Shown: positions 7,302-16,270 of the stretch, one piece after another
How the letters are laid out: every line of letters starts with the position of its first letter
Numbering within the stretch: the first letter of the stretch is position 1
DNA from: Pseudomonadota bacterium
GTDB lineage: Bacteria > Desulfobacterota > Binatia > Binatales > Binataceae
Direction: 5' to 3'
Length of the DNA stretch: 64,000 nucleotides
Assembly (NCBI GenBank): GCA_021325025.1
Contig: JAJPHZ010000010.1
Span: 1-64,000, forward strand
The notes under the pieces: model-generated
Seen by the model: the letters and a program-made list of their open reading frames with translations, nothing else
Databases searched by the model: none
What the model was told of the DNA's origin: nothing
Position numbers and translations under genes: made by a program

Positions 7302-8714
7302 GTGGCGAGCAACAACCGCTACGACCTGGCAGTCATCGGATCGGGACCCGGCGGATACGAGGCCGCGATTCGCGCCAGTCAGCTCAAGATGCGCACCTGC
7401 GTGATCGAGCGCGACCGCCCCGGCGGGGTGTGCCTGAACTGGGGCTGTATCCCGTCCAAATCGCTGCTCAATTCGGCCGAGACCATGGAGATAATCGCCG
7501 CAGCCGGCAAGGAGCACGGCATCCAAACCGGCGCGGTGCAAGTGGACTTCAAACGCGTCATCGCGCGCAGCCGCGAGGCCGCCGACAAACTGTCGCGCGG
7601 CGTGCGCTTTTTGTTCCGCAAGAACAACGTCGAGCTGTTCGAAGCCAGCGCTGCCTTCACCGGCCCGCACAGCCTGGCGCTGTCGCGCAGCGACGGCCGC
7701 CCGCCCACGGTTCCCACAGTCGAGGCCGAGCGCATTCTCATTGCCACCGGCTCGCGCGAGCGGCTGTTTGCCGGGATGACAATCGGCGATGGGATGTTGA
7801 CCAGCCGCGAAGCGCTGGTCTACGACCAGCTTCCCGAGAGTATTGCGGTGATCGGCGCCGGCGCGGTCGGCCTTGAGTTCGCCTACTTCTACCAGGCCTT
7901 CGGCGTGAAGGTCACGATCATCGAACTGGAGAACCAGATGCTGCCCGGATGCGATGCGGAGGTCGCTGAAGAACTGCGCCGTGCATTCCTCAAGCGCAAG
8001 GTCGAGGTGCTGCTCGGCCATGGCTACAAGTCGGCGTCACGCCATGGTGATCGATGGCACGTGACGGTGGAGGGCGGCGGCCAGAGCAGGACTGTGGAGG
8101 CCGAGATGGTGCTGGTCGCGGTCGGGCGCGCGCCCAACAGCGACAGCCTGGGTCTGGACAAGGTCGGGGTGGAAATCGAGCGCGGCGGATTCATCAAGAT
8201 CGACGACTCCTTCCGCACCACGGGCCAGAGCATTTACGCGATCGGCGACGTGATCCGGCCGCCGCTGCTGGCGCACAAGGCCTCGGCGGAGGGAATCGCG
8301 GCAGTCGAGATGATGGCGGGGGTACGCGAGCCGGGCTTTGATCTGACCAACATCCCGGCCTGTGTCTACTGCCAGCCGGAAGTTGCTACTGTTGGGTTAA
8401 CGGAGGCGGCGGCCAAAGCCGCGGGAATCGAAGTCAAGGTCGGCAAATTTCCCTTCCGCGCCAACGGCAAGGCGGTCGCGGTCAATCACGTCGAGGGTTT
8501 CGTCAAGCTGGTGGCGGGCAGGAAGTATGGCGAAGTGATCGGCTGCCAGATTATCGGGCATGGCGCCACCGACCTGATCTCGGAGGTCACGCTGGGCAAG
8601 ACGCTGGAGGCGACCACGCTGGAATTCGGCCGCACCGTCCATCCCCATCCCACCCTCTCCGAAACCATCATGGAGGCGGCGCTGGCTGCCGACGGCGAAG
8701 CGATCAATTTCTGA
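7302..8714 (+). CDS. lpdA: Dihydrolipoyl dehydrogenase (E3)
   Basis: This 470-residue flavoprotein reoxidises dihydrolipoamide with NAD+. The FAD-binding loop GSGPGGYEAA lies at residues 13-22, the redox-active disulfide at GGVCLNWGCIPSK (Cys44, Cys49), the NAD-binding GAGAVGLEFA motif near residue 185, the second FAD motif with YAIGDV near residue 310, and the C-terminal HPHPTLSE contains the catalytic histidine that acts with the partner subunit. Length is normal. The start is GTG at 7302, preceded by GAAAGGAG. It follows E2 by 24 bp and its stop (TGA) is one base before the lipB start, so all six genes are likely cotranscribed. Confidence 0.94.
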   Translation: MASNNRYDLAVIGSGPGGYEAAIRASQLKMRTCVIERDRPGGVCLNWGCIPSKSLLNSAETMEIIAAAGKEHGIQTGAVQVDFKRVIARSREAADKLSRGVRFLFRKNNVELFEASAAFTGPHSLALSRSDGRPPTVPTVEAERILIATGSRERLFAGMTIGDGMLTSREALVYDQLPESIAVIGAGAVGLEFAYFYQAFGVKVTIIELENQMLPGCDAEVAEELRRAFLKRKVEVLLGHGYKSASRHGDRWHVTVEGGGQSRTVEAEMVLVAVGRAPNSDSLGLDKVGVEIERGGFIKIDDSFRTTGQSIYAIGDVIRPPLLAHKASAEGIAAVEMMAGVREPGFDLTNIPACVYCQPEVATVGLTEAAAKAAGIEVKVGKFPFRANGKAVAVNHVEGFVKLVAGRKYGEVIGCQIIGHGATDLISEVTLGKTLEATTLEFGRTVHPHPTLSETIMEAALAADGEAINF

Positions 8715-8715
8715 G

Positions 8716-9453
8716 ATGAACCGCGCGGTGCTGACAACGGCCTGGCTCGGTACGGTCGACTACCAACAGGCGCTGGAGCTGCAGGAAGCGCTGGCCGCCC
8801 TGCGCCAAGCAGGCGCAATCGGCGACACCTTGTTACTGCTGGAGCATCCCCACGTCTATACCCTGGGACGCGGCGCCGACCAACGGTTTTTGCTCGCGCC
8901 GCCGCCCGGCGTGCCGGTCCATCGCGTGTCGCGCGGCGGGCAGGTGACCTATCACGGACCGGGGCAGTTGGTCGGCTACCCGATACTCAAGCTGGAGGGT
9001 GCCGCGCGCGACGTCCACCAGTACGTGCGCGCGCTGGAACTGGTGATAATCGAAACGCTGCGCGCCTACGCAATCGGCGCGCAACGGCGCGAAAAGCTGA
9101 CGGGCGTGTGGGTCGAGGAGAGAAAAATCGCCTCGATCGGCATCGGCATCCGGCGCTGGGTCACACTGCATGGCTTCGCGCTCAACGTCAACAGCGACCT
9201 GAGCTTCTTCGAGCGCATCGTTCCGTGCGGGATTCAGGGATGCCGGATGACGTCGATTGCGCGCGAAGGACGCGCCGAGGCCAGCACTGCCGGCGCCGCG
9301 CAAATTGTGGCGCAGCGCTTTGCGGAAGTATTCTCCTACGCCTGGATCGAGCCGGTAAGCGCCGCGGAGACCTGGACGGTGCTTTCATCGGGCGGCGCGC
9401 CGAAGCGGTCAGGCCCCAGTGCCGCCGATCCTTATGAGGTCGACTGTGGCTGA
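8716..9453 (+). CDS. lipB: Lipoyl(octanoyl) transferase
   Basis: LipB moves octanoate from acyl carrier protein to the E2 lipoyl lysine, the first step in making lipoamide. The protein shows the family signature RGGQVTYHGPGQLVGYPIL, then GVWVEERKIASIGIG with the catalytic lysine, and VPCGIQGCRMTSI with the catalytic cysteine. At 245 residues it is a little longer than usual because of a C-terminal extension of about 30 residues that overlaps the start of lipA. It begins one base after the lpdA stop. With lipA next, the cell makes and lipoylates the complex from one transcript. Confidence 0.93.
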   Translation: MNRAVLTTAWLGTVDYQQALELQEALAALRQAGAIGDTLLLLEHPHVYTLGRGADQRFLLAPPPGVPVHRVSRGGQVTYHGPGQLVGYPILKLEGAARDVHQYVRALELVIIETLRAYAIGAQRREKLTGVWVEERKIASIGIGIRRWVTLHGFALNVNSDLSFFERIVPCGIQGCRMTSIAREGRAEASTAGAAQIVAQRFAEVFSYAWIEPVSAAETWTVLSSGGAPKRSGPSAADPYEVDCG

Positions 9454-10309
9454 ACGCAAACATCCCGACTGGATCAAGGTCCGCGCTCCGAGTTCGCCGG
9501 AGTTCTTCCGCACCAGGGATTTGCTGCGGCGGATGCGCCTGCATACGGTGTGTCAGGAGGCGTGCTGCCCCAATATCGGCGAATGTTTTTCCCATCGCAC
9601 CGCCACCTTCATGCTGATGGGTGACGTGTGCACGCGCAACTGCCCCTACTGCGCGGTGACTCACGGCAAGGCGCGTCCGCTGGACCCAGACGAGCCGCGC
9701 CGCGTCGCCCAGGCCGCCGCGCAACTGGGATTGGCGCATGTGGTGGTGACGTCGGTGGACCGCGATGACCTGCCCGACGGCGGCGCTGCTCACTTCGCCG
9801 CCACCGCCCGCGCCATCAAGCAACTGAGTCCGGCCACGCGTGTCGAGGTGCTGGTGCCCGACTTCCAGGGCGCGCACGCCAGCGTCGAGGAGGTGGTGCG
9901 CGCTCCGGTCGATATCTACAACCACAACATCGAAACCGTGCCGCGCCTTTACAAAAGCGCCCGCCCCGGCGGACGCTACGAGCGCTCGCTCGACGTGCTC
10001 GATTACGCGAAAAACACCGCGCACCGCCTGTCGCGCCCGACGCTGACCAAGGCCGGCATCATGCTCGGCCTGGGCGAAGAAGTCAGCGAAGTGATGAAGG
10101 TGCTGCGCGATTTGCGCGCCGTGGACTGCGACATCATCACAATGGGCCAATACCTGAGGCCCTCCAAGGAGCATCTGGAAGTAGTACGCTACGTGCCGCC
10201 CGCCGAATTCGCCGAATTGCGCGAGCGCGCGATGGCGCTGGGGTTTCGCCACGTCGAGTCCGCGCCGCTGGTGCGCAGTTCCTACCACGCCTGGGAGCAC
10301 GTCAGTTAG
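9434..10309 (+). CDS. lipA: Lipoyl synthase
   Basis: LipA is a radical SAM enzyme that inserts two sulfurs into protein-bound octanoate. Two iron-sulfur motifs are visible: the auxiliary-cluster CQEACCPNIGEC and the radical SAM CTRNCPYC. The C-terminal RSSYHA supplies the serine that ligates the auxiliary cluster. The start is ambiguous: ATG at 9434 gives 291 residues with a 20-bp overlap with lipB, while GTG at 9446 has a good GAGG ribosome site six bases before it and gives 287 residues. The first is reported here, the second may be correct. It is the last gene of the pdh operon, and an inverted repeat follows its stop. Confidence 0.94.
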   Translation: MRSTVAERKHPDWIKVRAPSSPEFFRTRDLLRRMRLHTVCQEACCPNIGECFSHRTATFMLMGDVCTRNCPYCAVTHGKARPLDPDEPRRVAQAAAQLGLAHVVVTSVDRDDLPDGGAAHFAATARAIKQLSPATRVEVLVPDFQGAHASVEEVVRAPVDIYNHNIETVPRLYKSARPGGRYERSLDVLDYAKNTAHRLSRPTLTKAGIMLGLGEEVSEVMKVLRDLRAVDCDIITMGQYLRPSKEHLEVVRYVPPAEFAELRERAMALGFRHVESAPLVRSSYHAWEHVS

Positions 10310-10333
10310 CCGCCGCGCCGAGTTCGGCGGCGG
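10310..10333 (+). terminator. GC-rich inverted repeat after lipA
   Basis: A stem of CCGCCG and CCG pairing with CGGCGGCGG (with a two-base bulge and an AGTT loop) begins directly after the lipA stop. No T-run follows on the plus strand, only AAAAAG, so it is not a classic intrinsic terminator. It may still stabilise the 3' end of the transcript. Confidence 0.3.
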
Positions 10334-10473
10334 AAAAAGAGCGACATCTGTCACCCCAGGAACAGCCGCAACGCTTTACTCGCCTCATCGCGGCGGCGTA
10401 TTCCTGACGCGAAGCGCAAGACATGAGCCCGGCTGCGAACAGGTAGTTCGTTTCGCGGGATTGATGCCCGTCG

Positions 10474-10677
10474 GTGTGGGAGGGCGTTCAATGGGCGACA
10501 ACGGTCTGTGCCACGATTCTGGCCGCAATCCAATCTGACTTCAATCGGTGTTCTATCTGTGGAGCGTTCCTGGCGCTCGACAGGTTTTCGATGCGTCCGG
10601 ATTACGACGGAAACGACGACCGCCAACTGTGCGACGCGTGTACCTTGGCGCAACCCGCCCCGGACGAAATCCTCTAA
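10474..10677 (+). CDS. Hypothetical small zinc-ribbon-like protein
   Basis: This short frame encodes up to 67 residues with two CxxC pairs, CSICG and CDAC, separated by 27 residues, and the acidic tail TLAQPAPDEIL. Such spacing fits a small treble-clef or zinc-ribbon fold. There is no ATG in frame; the GTG at 10474 is the first possible start and has GGAGGG only after it, so the true start is unclear and may lie nearer the first cysteine. It lies alone between lipA and a repeat-rich region. Protein function is unknown; it could be a remnant. Confidence 0.4.
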   Translation: MWEGVQWATTVCATILAAIQSDFNRCSICGAFLALDRFSMRPDYDGNDDRQLCDACTLAQPAPDEIL

Positions 10678-10782
10678 GTCGCACGGCGCCTTAGTTTAGG
10701 CTGGGGTCTGCCAGGCCGGCCCTCGTCCCCGGTTAGTCCGCCGTCAGGCTCGCCGCCTGCGGCTTTGCGTCCGCTTGTCTAA

Positions 10783-10933
10783 CAGGGTGCGGAAAAAGGA
10801 TATTTGTGCCCTCATGAAGAGACCTGCGTTCCGCACCCTGGATAAAAGATGGCTGCTTTCCTTTACTTCTCTCCCTCTGGGAGAGACTAGAGTGAGGGAG
10901 CAGGTTGCGGAAAATCGTTTTTTCCGCAACCTG
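10783..10933. repeat. Two related inverted repeats in tandem
   Basis: The first pair, CAGGGTGCGGAA (10783-10794) and TTCCGCACCCTG (10829-10840), is a perfect 12-bp inverted repeat with a 34-base loop. The second, CAGGTTGCGGAAAA (10901-10914) and TTTTCCGCAACCTG (10920-10933), is a perfect 14-bp inverted repeat with a 5-base loop. The arms of the two differ by a single base over their shared length. Between them lies CTCTCCCTCTGGGAGAG, another small palindrome. The region 10678-11025 holds nothing else that I can support. Confidence 0.75.
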
Positions 10934-11025
10934 CTGGTCAAACCGGCAACGACGCTGGAGAACAGGCCGATGCAGATCAGGGACTTTGACGATTTCTGGT
11001 CCGAGGGGACCTAAGCGCACGCTTG

Positions 11026-11219
11026 AACCGTACGTCACCAGCAGCGAACTTTTGGCCCGCGCTATGCTTGATTTCCATGAGCGCTCCACGACTTGGGCCC
11101 GTGGCACGATGTTAGGGCCAATCCTTGACGCGCAACTGGCCACGGGCCGCCAGATGCTGGGCAGTTCGGTCCAAGATAGCGCGCAAGCTTTATGGTCTGA
11201 GGAAAACCAGACCAACTGA
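11026..11219 (+). pseudogene. Possible remnant of a small phasin-like protein
   Basis: The frame ending at TGA 11217-11219 reads as protein-like for about 55 residues, with ELLARAMLDFHERSTTWAR and LDAQLATGRQMLGSSVQDSA. Amphipathic helices of this style occur in phasins and in small subunits of polyhydroxyalkanoate enzymes. No start codon with a ribosome site is visible, and upstream the frame runs into the inverted repeat at 10901-10933, so the 5' end looks lost. The next element downstream is a broken alpha/beta hydrolase, consistent with a decaying locus. This is a weak call. Confidence 0.2.
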
Positions 11220-11469
11220 GCATCGGCAATAGATCGTCGCGGCTGCCACTGTGCGGTGCCTCAATTTCCAGAACCTGCACGGAAGCGTTTCTTTCGAGAC
11301 CTGAAACCTCAATTGGCGGCCTTGGAGGCGTACCTCATCCTCACCTCTTCCCGACCCTTTGCGACTCCACAGCTCATGACATTGCGGACAAGGCCATTTG
11401 CGGGGAAGGAGATCCTATCACGGCAGTGTGTTATATTGTATTTGGAACATAAAAAAGGGAGGTGCTGGA

Positions 11470-12067
11470 ATGGTCTATGAATTCCTCCCTGTCAGTCTCA
11501 GTAATGGAGTATACTCCGCGCGCAATTCTGACCGTGCCAAAATTCTGCTGATTCCGGGCTTTCTGGCGGGCGATGCAAGCCTCTATCCGCTTGCCTGGTC
11601 TTTGCGTTCTCTCGGTTATCGTACGTTGTTCCCCGGTTTCTGGTGCAATATTGATTGCTCGCAGCGTGCGATGCAGCGGCTTTCGCGGATTGTCGCACAG
11701 TTGCACGGGCGCGATGGTTGCCGGCTGGTGTTGATTGGCCATAGCCTGGGTGGGATCTATGCTCGGGGCGCTGGCGCATCGATTTCCCGAACGCGTGCAG
11801 TGGATTTTCCTGCTGGGAGCGGCGATTAATCACCCGCTTGACCATACCAACCCGTACGTGCGGGCTCTTTTTCTGGCCAGCCGCACGCTGCACGATAACG
11901 GCGAAAGCTGCCTGGCCCATCTAAAGTCGCTGTGCAGTGCGAATCAGGCGCATCCACCGGTGCCCGAGACCATAATATATTCCCGCCGTGACCAGATCGT
12001 GGACTGGAGAGCCTGCCTTGAGAGTGGAGAGCAGGTACAAGCGTTCGAAGTCAACTCGGGCCACTAG
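11470..12067 (+). pseudogene. Alpha/beta hydrolase, frameshifted
   Basis: The gene starts at ATG 11470 after a good GGGAGG ribosome site and reads as an alpha/beta hydrolase: ILLIPGFLAGDASLYPL (oxyanion-side loop) and LVLIGHSLGG with the nucleophile serine. Right after GHSLGG, at about 11755-11765, the frame is lost and continues one frame over as LGALAHRFPERVQWIFLLGAAI, VPETIIYSRRDQIVDW (the Asp position) and EVNSGH (the catalytic histidine), where it stops at 12067. A single-base indel would rejoin the halves. The natural C-terminal residues after the histidine are also missing. It is either a pseudogene or an assembly error; the neighbouring regulator is also frameshifted, which supports decay. 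Confidence 0.7.
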
Positions 12068-12546
12068 CCCTCATATACCATCCCCGAGTATTCTCGATCA
12101 TAGCCGAACGCCTTGATAGCCACGCTGCCAGGCCGAAGCATCGGGGTCTTGTCGCTATGCGTCGCGGCTCCAACCAACCTGCACGTGGTTTCTATTTGCG
12201 CAAGTCGACGGGAGGGTCACTTTTGAAGCGGCTTCACTTTCGGCGCCTGCCCAATCGTCCCTGAGAGAATAGAGCGCCGCTTCTTCGTCTTCCCGTCATT
12301 TTTTAGCGCGATATGTTTCGGGCATTTCTGCTCTCTGTAGCCGCGATGGGATGCGAAAAGCGCACATCGCCTGCGTTGCTATGAGGCCTTGCGCTGCTAT
12401 ACTATGGGCGTTCGCGAAGCCGCAGCCCGGCGTGTGTCGGGCCCAGGCGGCAGAGGGTCATCGTCACCCTGCGCGCGAGTAGGGACGATGCCCGGGGAAT
12501 CTTATCAATTCATTCTTTTCGGAGTCGTTAAGGATAGGCACGGTGG
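12068..12546. other. Intergenic region without a supported gene
   Basis: I see no recognisable coding sequence, RNA gene or strong repeat in this stretch. Frames crossing it lack ribosome sites and have biased composition. It lies between two frameshifted genes and may contain eroded sequence; the 5' end of the Crp/Fnr-like pseudogene may extend into its last 60 bases. Confidence 0.5.
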
Positions 12547-13220
12547 TTGTGTCTCGCCTCCGTTCAGCGCATCCAAGCGAGCGGAACGGCTGCACCCGCC
12601 AGTCCCGGTTCGCTCGGAGATCGCACCCGCGTGTTCGTTTCCGAAGATGACAGCAGCCAGGTTTACCTGGTGCTGCGCGGACTGGTCCAGGTCGCGGAAC
12701 CTGCGCGCGGTTTGAGCAGTGTTGTCGGAGCGGGAGAGGTCTTCGGTTTTTGCGACCTGGTTTTCGGCCGGCCCGCGTTATTTTCTTATCGCGCCTGTGC
12801 GGATTCATGGATCGGGCGAATCGGAGCGGAGCGGTTCATCGCCATTGTCTTCGGCCTGCCCATTGAAAGCGTGGCGCCGGCGCTCGATTTCATCTTGGGA
12901 CGATGGTGGGGTGGCACGCTGCGCCGGGCTTTCACCCAAATGGTCTGTCGGTCGAACATCGCTTGAACCGGGTTTTAGGCGAACTGGCCGGCAACATCGG
13001 AATCCGCGATTCACGCGGGACAATCCTGGACGCCGCGATCAGTCATCAGGCGCTGGCGGAATTGATCGGCGCCTCGCGCCCCAAGACTACACAGGCAATC
13101 GGAAAATTGATCTGTTCCGGCAAGGTGGTTTGCGATCAGCGGCGTCTAATCCTGGTCGATGAGCATCGCACGGCAGCAGGACGCGTCCGCCTCAACCCAA
13201 GGCTTCGCCACAGAAACTGA
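12547..13220 (+). pseudogene. Crp/Fnr family regulator, frameshifted
   Basis: The first part encodes a cyclic-nucleotide-binding-like fold (VYLVLRGLVQVAE, then GEVFGFCDLVFG) and ends at 12966. The DNA-binding part continues in another frame from about 12945 as LSVEHRLNRVLGELAG and the winged helix with GASRPKTTQAIGKLI, stopping at 13220. A single indel near 12945 would restore a protein of normal length for the family. The N-terminus is also uncertain: no good start codon is seen and the first possible one is a TTG. It is upstream of the Ton uptake operon and may once have controlled it; that is inference. Sequencing error is an alternative. Confidence 0.65.
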
Positions 13221-13277
13221 GGCACCTTCGCCGCAGCCGACCCCCCTGACGCCGGCCAGCTTTCTTGATTGCCCCGG

Positions 13278-13664
13278 ATGCTTCAGATACGGTGGCTGCA
13301 CACCTTGTCGCGGTTATCGCAGGTGTTCGCCCGAAACCAAAGCTTCACGAACGAGAATAAGCACCGCCGCGGCCTGGCGGCGACGCTGGTAGTGTTGCTG
13401 CTGGCGGTTGAACTCATCGCCGCCGCGCACGTTCATCGGTGGGCCTGGGCGGACAGCTACTCCAACGCCGCACAGCTAAGCACCGGCGAAGCCGCCTGTC
13501 CGCTGTGCTTGTTCCACGCCCGAACTCCGGTCAGCATCGCCGGCGGGCCAGTCCTGGCAAAGCCGCTGAGTGCGCATCGATTCTCGGTGACCGCGCTCGC
13601 CGCGCGGCTGTTGTGCGCGCCACTACTCCATCGGTTTGGACGCGCGCCTCCCGCAGCAGTCTGA
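13278..13664 (+). CDS. Small membrane-anchored protein with CPLC motif
   Basis: This 128-residue protein has one strong membrane segment (about residues 31-50, ATLVVLLLAVELIAAAHVH), then a polar region with CPLCLFHAR and a C-terminal GRAPPA. This layout (one helix, a CxxC pair, histidines, final R-x-P-P) resembles DUF2946-type proteins, which often precede TonB-dependent receptors and copper genes. It lies 135 bp before the receptor gene, so a role in the same uptake system, perhaps metal binding through the CxxC and histidines, is plausible but unproven. The start is taken as ATG 13278; no strong ribosome site is seen. Confidence 0.55.
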   Translation: MLQIRWLHTLSRLSQVFARNQSFTNENKHRRGLAATLVVLLLAVELIAAAHVHRWAWADSYSNAAQLSTGEAACPLCLFHARTPVSIAGGPVLAKPLSAHRFSVTALAARLLCAPLLHRFGRAPPAAV

Positions 13665-13799
13665 GTCTCTCCCTTTCTCGAAATCGGTTTTTCAGCAACG
13701 CGTGATGCGATCCGCGCCGCCGCCCAGGCCGCGCCCGTGCGGACCAGGCATGGCCTCGTCGCCTCATGCGGGAGAGTTGCCCATGCGCAGGAGTCTCGA

Positions 13800-16202
13800 A
13801 TGCGGAGTTTGGTCACCGTGTTGACGGTGTTGGTCATAAGCCTGCCCGTTGCCGCAGGCACAGCGCGCGCCGAAGAGGCCACCCCGCGGCTGTCCGGAAT
13901 CGTGCAGGATACACTGGGCAGGCCGGTTGGCGGCGCGGAGGTCAGATTGCAGGCTGCTGGCGGCAGGATTATCGCTCGCAAACGCGCCGACACGCAGGGC
14001 CGCTTTTCCTTCGAGCAGGTGCCGGCGGGCACCTACGCACTAATCGCGTCCGGGCAAAACTTCAAGCCCGCCATTAAAATCGTATCGGTGCGAAAGGAGC
14101 GCGCAATACAACTGACGCTGACGATGCAAGCGGAGCAGGCGCTGAGCCTGACGGTGGTCGCCAAGCGGCTGGAAGCGGCACGCAATGAACTGTCGCCGCA
14201 AACCGGCGGCAGCGTCTATCGCTTCAGCCGCCAGGCCATCAGGGACCTGCCCCAGGGCGACAACACCCCGCTCAACCAGGTGCTCCTGCAGGCGCCCGGT
14301 GTAGCCCAGGACGCTTACGGCCAGATTCATGTGCGCGGCGAGCACGGCGACATCCAGTACCGCATCAACGGTGTCCAGATGCCGCAGGGTATCAGCAGCG
14401 ATTTCGGCCAGGTCTACAATCCCCGCTTCGCCCAAGGCATCAACCTTCTGACCGGTGCTCTGCCTGCTCAATACGGCTACCAGACCGCTGCCGTAGTCGA
14501 CATCCATACCCGCAGCGGCCTGAGCCTCAGCGGCGGCGACCTCGACCTGTACGGCGGCCAGCACACGACGCTGGAGCCCAGCTTCCAGCTCGGCGGCGCC
14601 AAAGAAAATCTCGACTATTACTTTACAGGCCAGTATTTGCAGAACGAGTTGGGCGTGGAGCCGCCGACCTCGGGTCCCAGCGCCTATCACGACCAGACCT
14701 ACCAGGGTCAGGGGTTTGGGTACCTCTCTTATTTCCTGAGCCCCACGCAGCGCCTCAGCCTGATTGCCGGGACCGCCATCAATCATTTCCAGATTCCCAA
14801 CCGTCCCGGTCAGCCGCAGGTCTACCAATTGGCGGGTGTGCCGTTCTATCCGTCGGTAGACCTTGACGAAAATCAGTTCGAGCAGAATTACTACGGTGTG
14901 CTGGCCTGGCAGGGAGCGCTCGGGCCGCGGCTTGACTACCAACTCGCCGCCTTCAGCCGTTACTCCACACTGTCGTTTTATCCCGATGACGAGGGCGACC
15001 TGATCTACAACGGCGCCGCGTCGCGAATCTTCCGCAGCAGTTGGGCCAGCGGTCTGCAGGGCGACGCCAGCTATCGGCTGTTCAATAGCCACACCTTGCG
15101 CGCCGGCTTCTACTTCAGCGGCGAGCGGGCGGAAATCGACAACCACGAATTGGTGTTTCCCTGCTGCACTGTGGGCGGCGGTCAGACCAGCGATATTCCG
15201 CTTGCGCCAATCGTCGATAACCGCGCGATCACCGCATGGCTCTACGGTCTCTACCTGCAAGACGAATGGCATCCGATCGAACGCCTGACCGTCAATTACG
15301 GCGTACGCTTCGACCTCTACGACGGTGTGACGCGCGCCGTGCAGGCCAGTCCGCGCTTAGGCCTGATTTATGACCTGTTGCCAAAGACCAAACTTCACGC
15401 CGGGTATTCGCGCTACTTTACGCCGCCGCCCACGCAGAGCATCAGCGCCGAGTCGGTCGAGAAGTTCGCCAACACCACGGGGGCCCCCGCCTCGCCGGCA
15501 AGCAGCACGCCCTCACCGGAGCGCTCGCATTACTTCGATGCGGGCGTGGTCCACCAACTGATGGAGGGCCTCAACGTGAGCATCGACAGCTACTTCAAGC
15601 TGTCCACCGATTTGATCGACGAGGGCCAGTTCGGTCCGGCGATTCTTTTTTCGACCTTCAACTACCGCCGCGGCCGCGTATACGGAACCGAGTTCACCGC
15701 GTCATACAGCCGCAAGAATCTCAACCTTTACGCTAACTTTGCCTACTCGGTGGCGCAGGGCACCGGCATCGAATCCGGCCAGTTCAATTTCACGCCCCAG
15801 GAACTGGCTTACATCGCCAACCACTACGTCTTCCTTGACCATGACCAGACCTTCACGTCGTCGGCCGGCGGGGCCTACCGATGGCACGGGTTCAACTTTC
15901 TGCTCGACGGCGTCTATCAGAGCGGATTGCGCCGGGGCTTCGCCAACACCGGCAATATGCCCTATTACATCCAGGTGAATGTGGGCGTGACCAGAGACTT
16001 CGTGCTGCCCGGGGCAGGCCCGATGCAGGCGCGGCTGTCGGTGATTAATCTGTTCGACCGGACCTATCAGATTCGCAACGGCACCGGAATCGGAGTGTTT
16101 GCGCCGCAATTCGGACCGCGGCGCGCCGTTTATGCGGGCCTTAAATGGGAACTGCCGTTCCTGAAGGCCCCGCCGTCGGCAGCGCAGATGGGCGGTAACT
16201 GA
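13800..16202 (+). CDS. TonB-dependent outer-membrane receptor
   Basis: This 800-residue protein is an outer-membrane active transporter. It opens with a signal peptide (MRSLVTVLTVLVISLPVAAG, cleavage likely after ARA near residue 24), then a carboxypeptidase-regulatory-like domain (SGIVQDTLGRPVGGAEV to about residue 110), a plug domain (LNQVLLQAPGVAQD, HVRGEHGDIQYRINGVQMP) and a 22-strand barrel region rich in aromatic residues. I chose the ATG at 13800 because GCAGGAG lies eight bases upstream and the signal peptide begins there; a longer frame from 13737 has no signal. ExbB, ExbD and TonB follow directly, so receptor and energy transducer are made together. The substrate cannot be read; the barrel shows no siderophore-specific hallmark that I recognise. 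Confidence 0.9.
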   Translation: MRSLVTVLTVLVISLPVAAGTARAEEATPRLSGIVQDTLGRPVGGAEVRLQAAGGRIIARKRADTQGRFSFEQVPAGTYALIASGQNFKPAIKIVSVRKERAIQLTLTMQAEQALSLTVVAKRLEAARNELSPQTGGSVYRFSRQAIRDLPQGDNTPLNQVLLQAPGVAQDAYGQIHVRGEHGDIQYRINGVQMPQGISSDFGQVYNPRFAQGINLLTGALPAQYGYQTAAVVDIHTRSGLSLSGGDLDLYGGQHTTLEPSFQLGGAKENLDYYFTGQYLQNELGVEPPTSGPSAYHDQTYQGQGFGYLSYFLSPTQRLSLIAGTAINHFQIPNRPGQPQVYQLAGVPFYPSVDLDENQFEQNYYGVLAWQGALGPRLDYQLAAFSRYSTLSFYPDDEGDLIYNGAASRIFRSSWASGLQGDASYRLFNSHTLRAGFYFSGERAEIDNHELVFPCCTVGGGQTSDIPLAPIVDNRAITAWLYGLYLQDEWHPIERLTVNYGVRFDLYDGVTRAVQASPRLGLIYDLLPKTKLHAGYSRYFTPPPTQSISAESVEKFANTTGAPASPASSTPSPERSHYFDAGVVHQLMEGLNVSIDSYFKLSTDLIDEGQFGPAILFSTFNYRRGRVYGTEFTASYSRKNLNLYANFAYSVAQGTGIESGQFNFTPQELAYIANHYVFLDHDQTFTSSAGGAYRWHGFNFLLDGVYQSGLRRGFANTGNMPYYIQVNVGVTRDFVLPGAGPMQARLSVINLFDRTYQIRNGTGIGVFAPQFGPRRAVYAGLKWELPFLKAPPSAAQMGGN

Positions 16203-16228
16203 GGGTTGGAAATTTATCTGATTTGTAA

Positions 16229-16267
16229 AACCCTCTCTCTGGCCGGGGAGAGGGTTAGGGTGAGGGT
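16229..16267. repeat. Short palindromic intergenic repeat
   Basis: AACCCTCTC (16229-16237) pairs with GAGAGGGTT (16248-16256) and is followed by AGGGTGAGGGT. It belongs to the common CTCTCCC...GGGAGAGGGTNAGGGTGAGGG style of dispersed intergenic repeat. It fills the gap between the receptor and exbB and could act as a hairpin that lowers expression between the two. Confidence 0.6.
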
Positions 16268-16270
16268 ATT

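Noticed and set aside
10310-10333. Strong intrinsic terminator after lipA
   Set aside because: The stem is good but no T-run follows, so it is kept only as a low-confidence entry.
10351-10653. 100-aa minus-strand frame over the zinc-ribbon gene
   Set aside because: It is arginine-rich with no domain signature and opposes the frame with paired CxxC motifs, so it is most likely a shadow.
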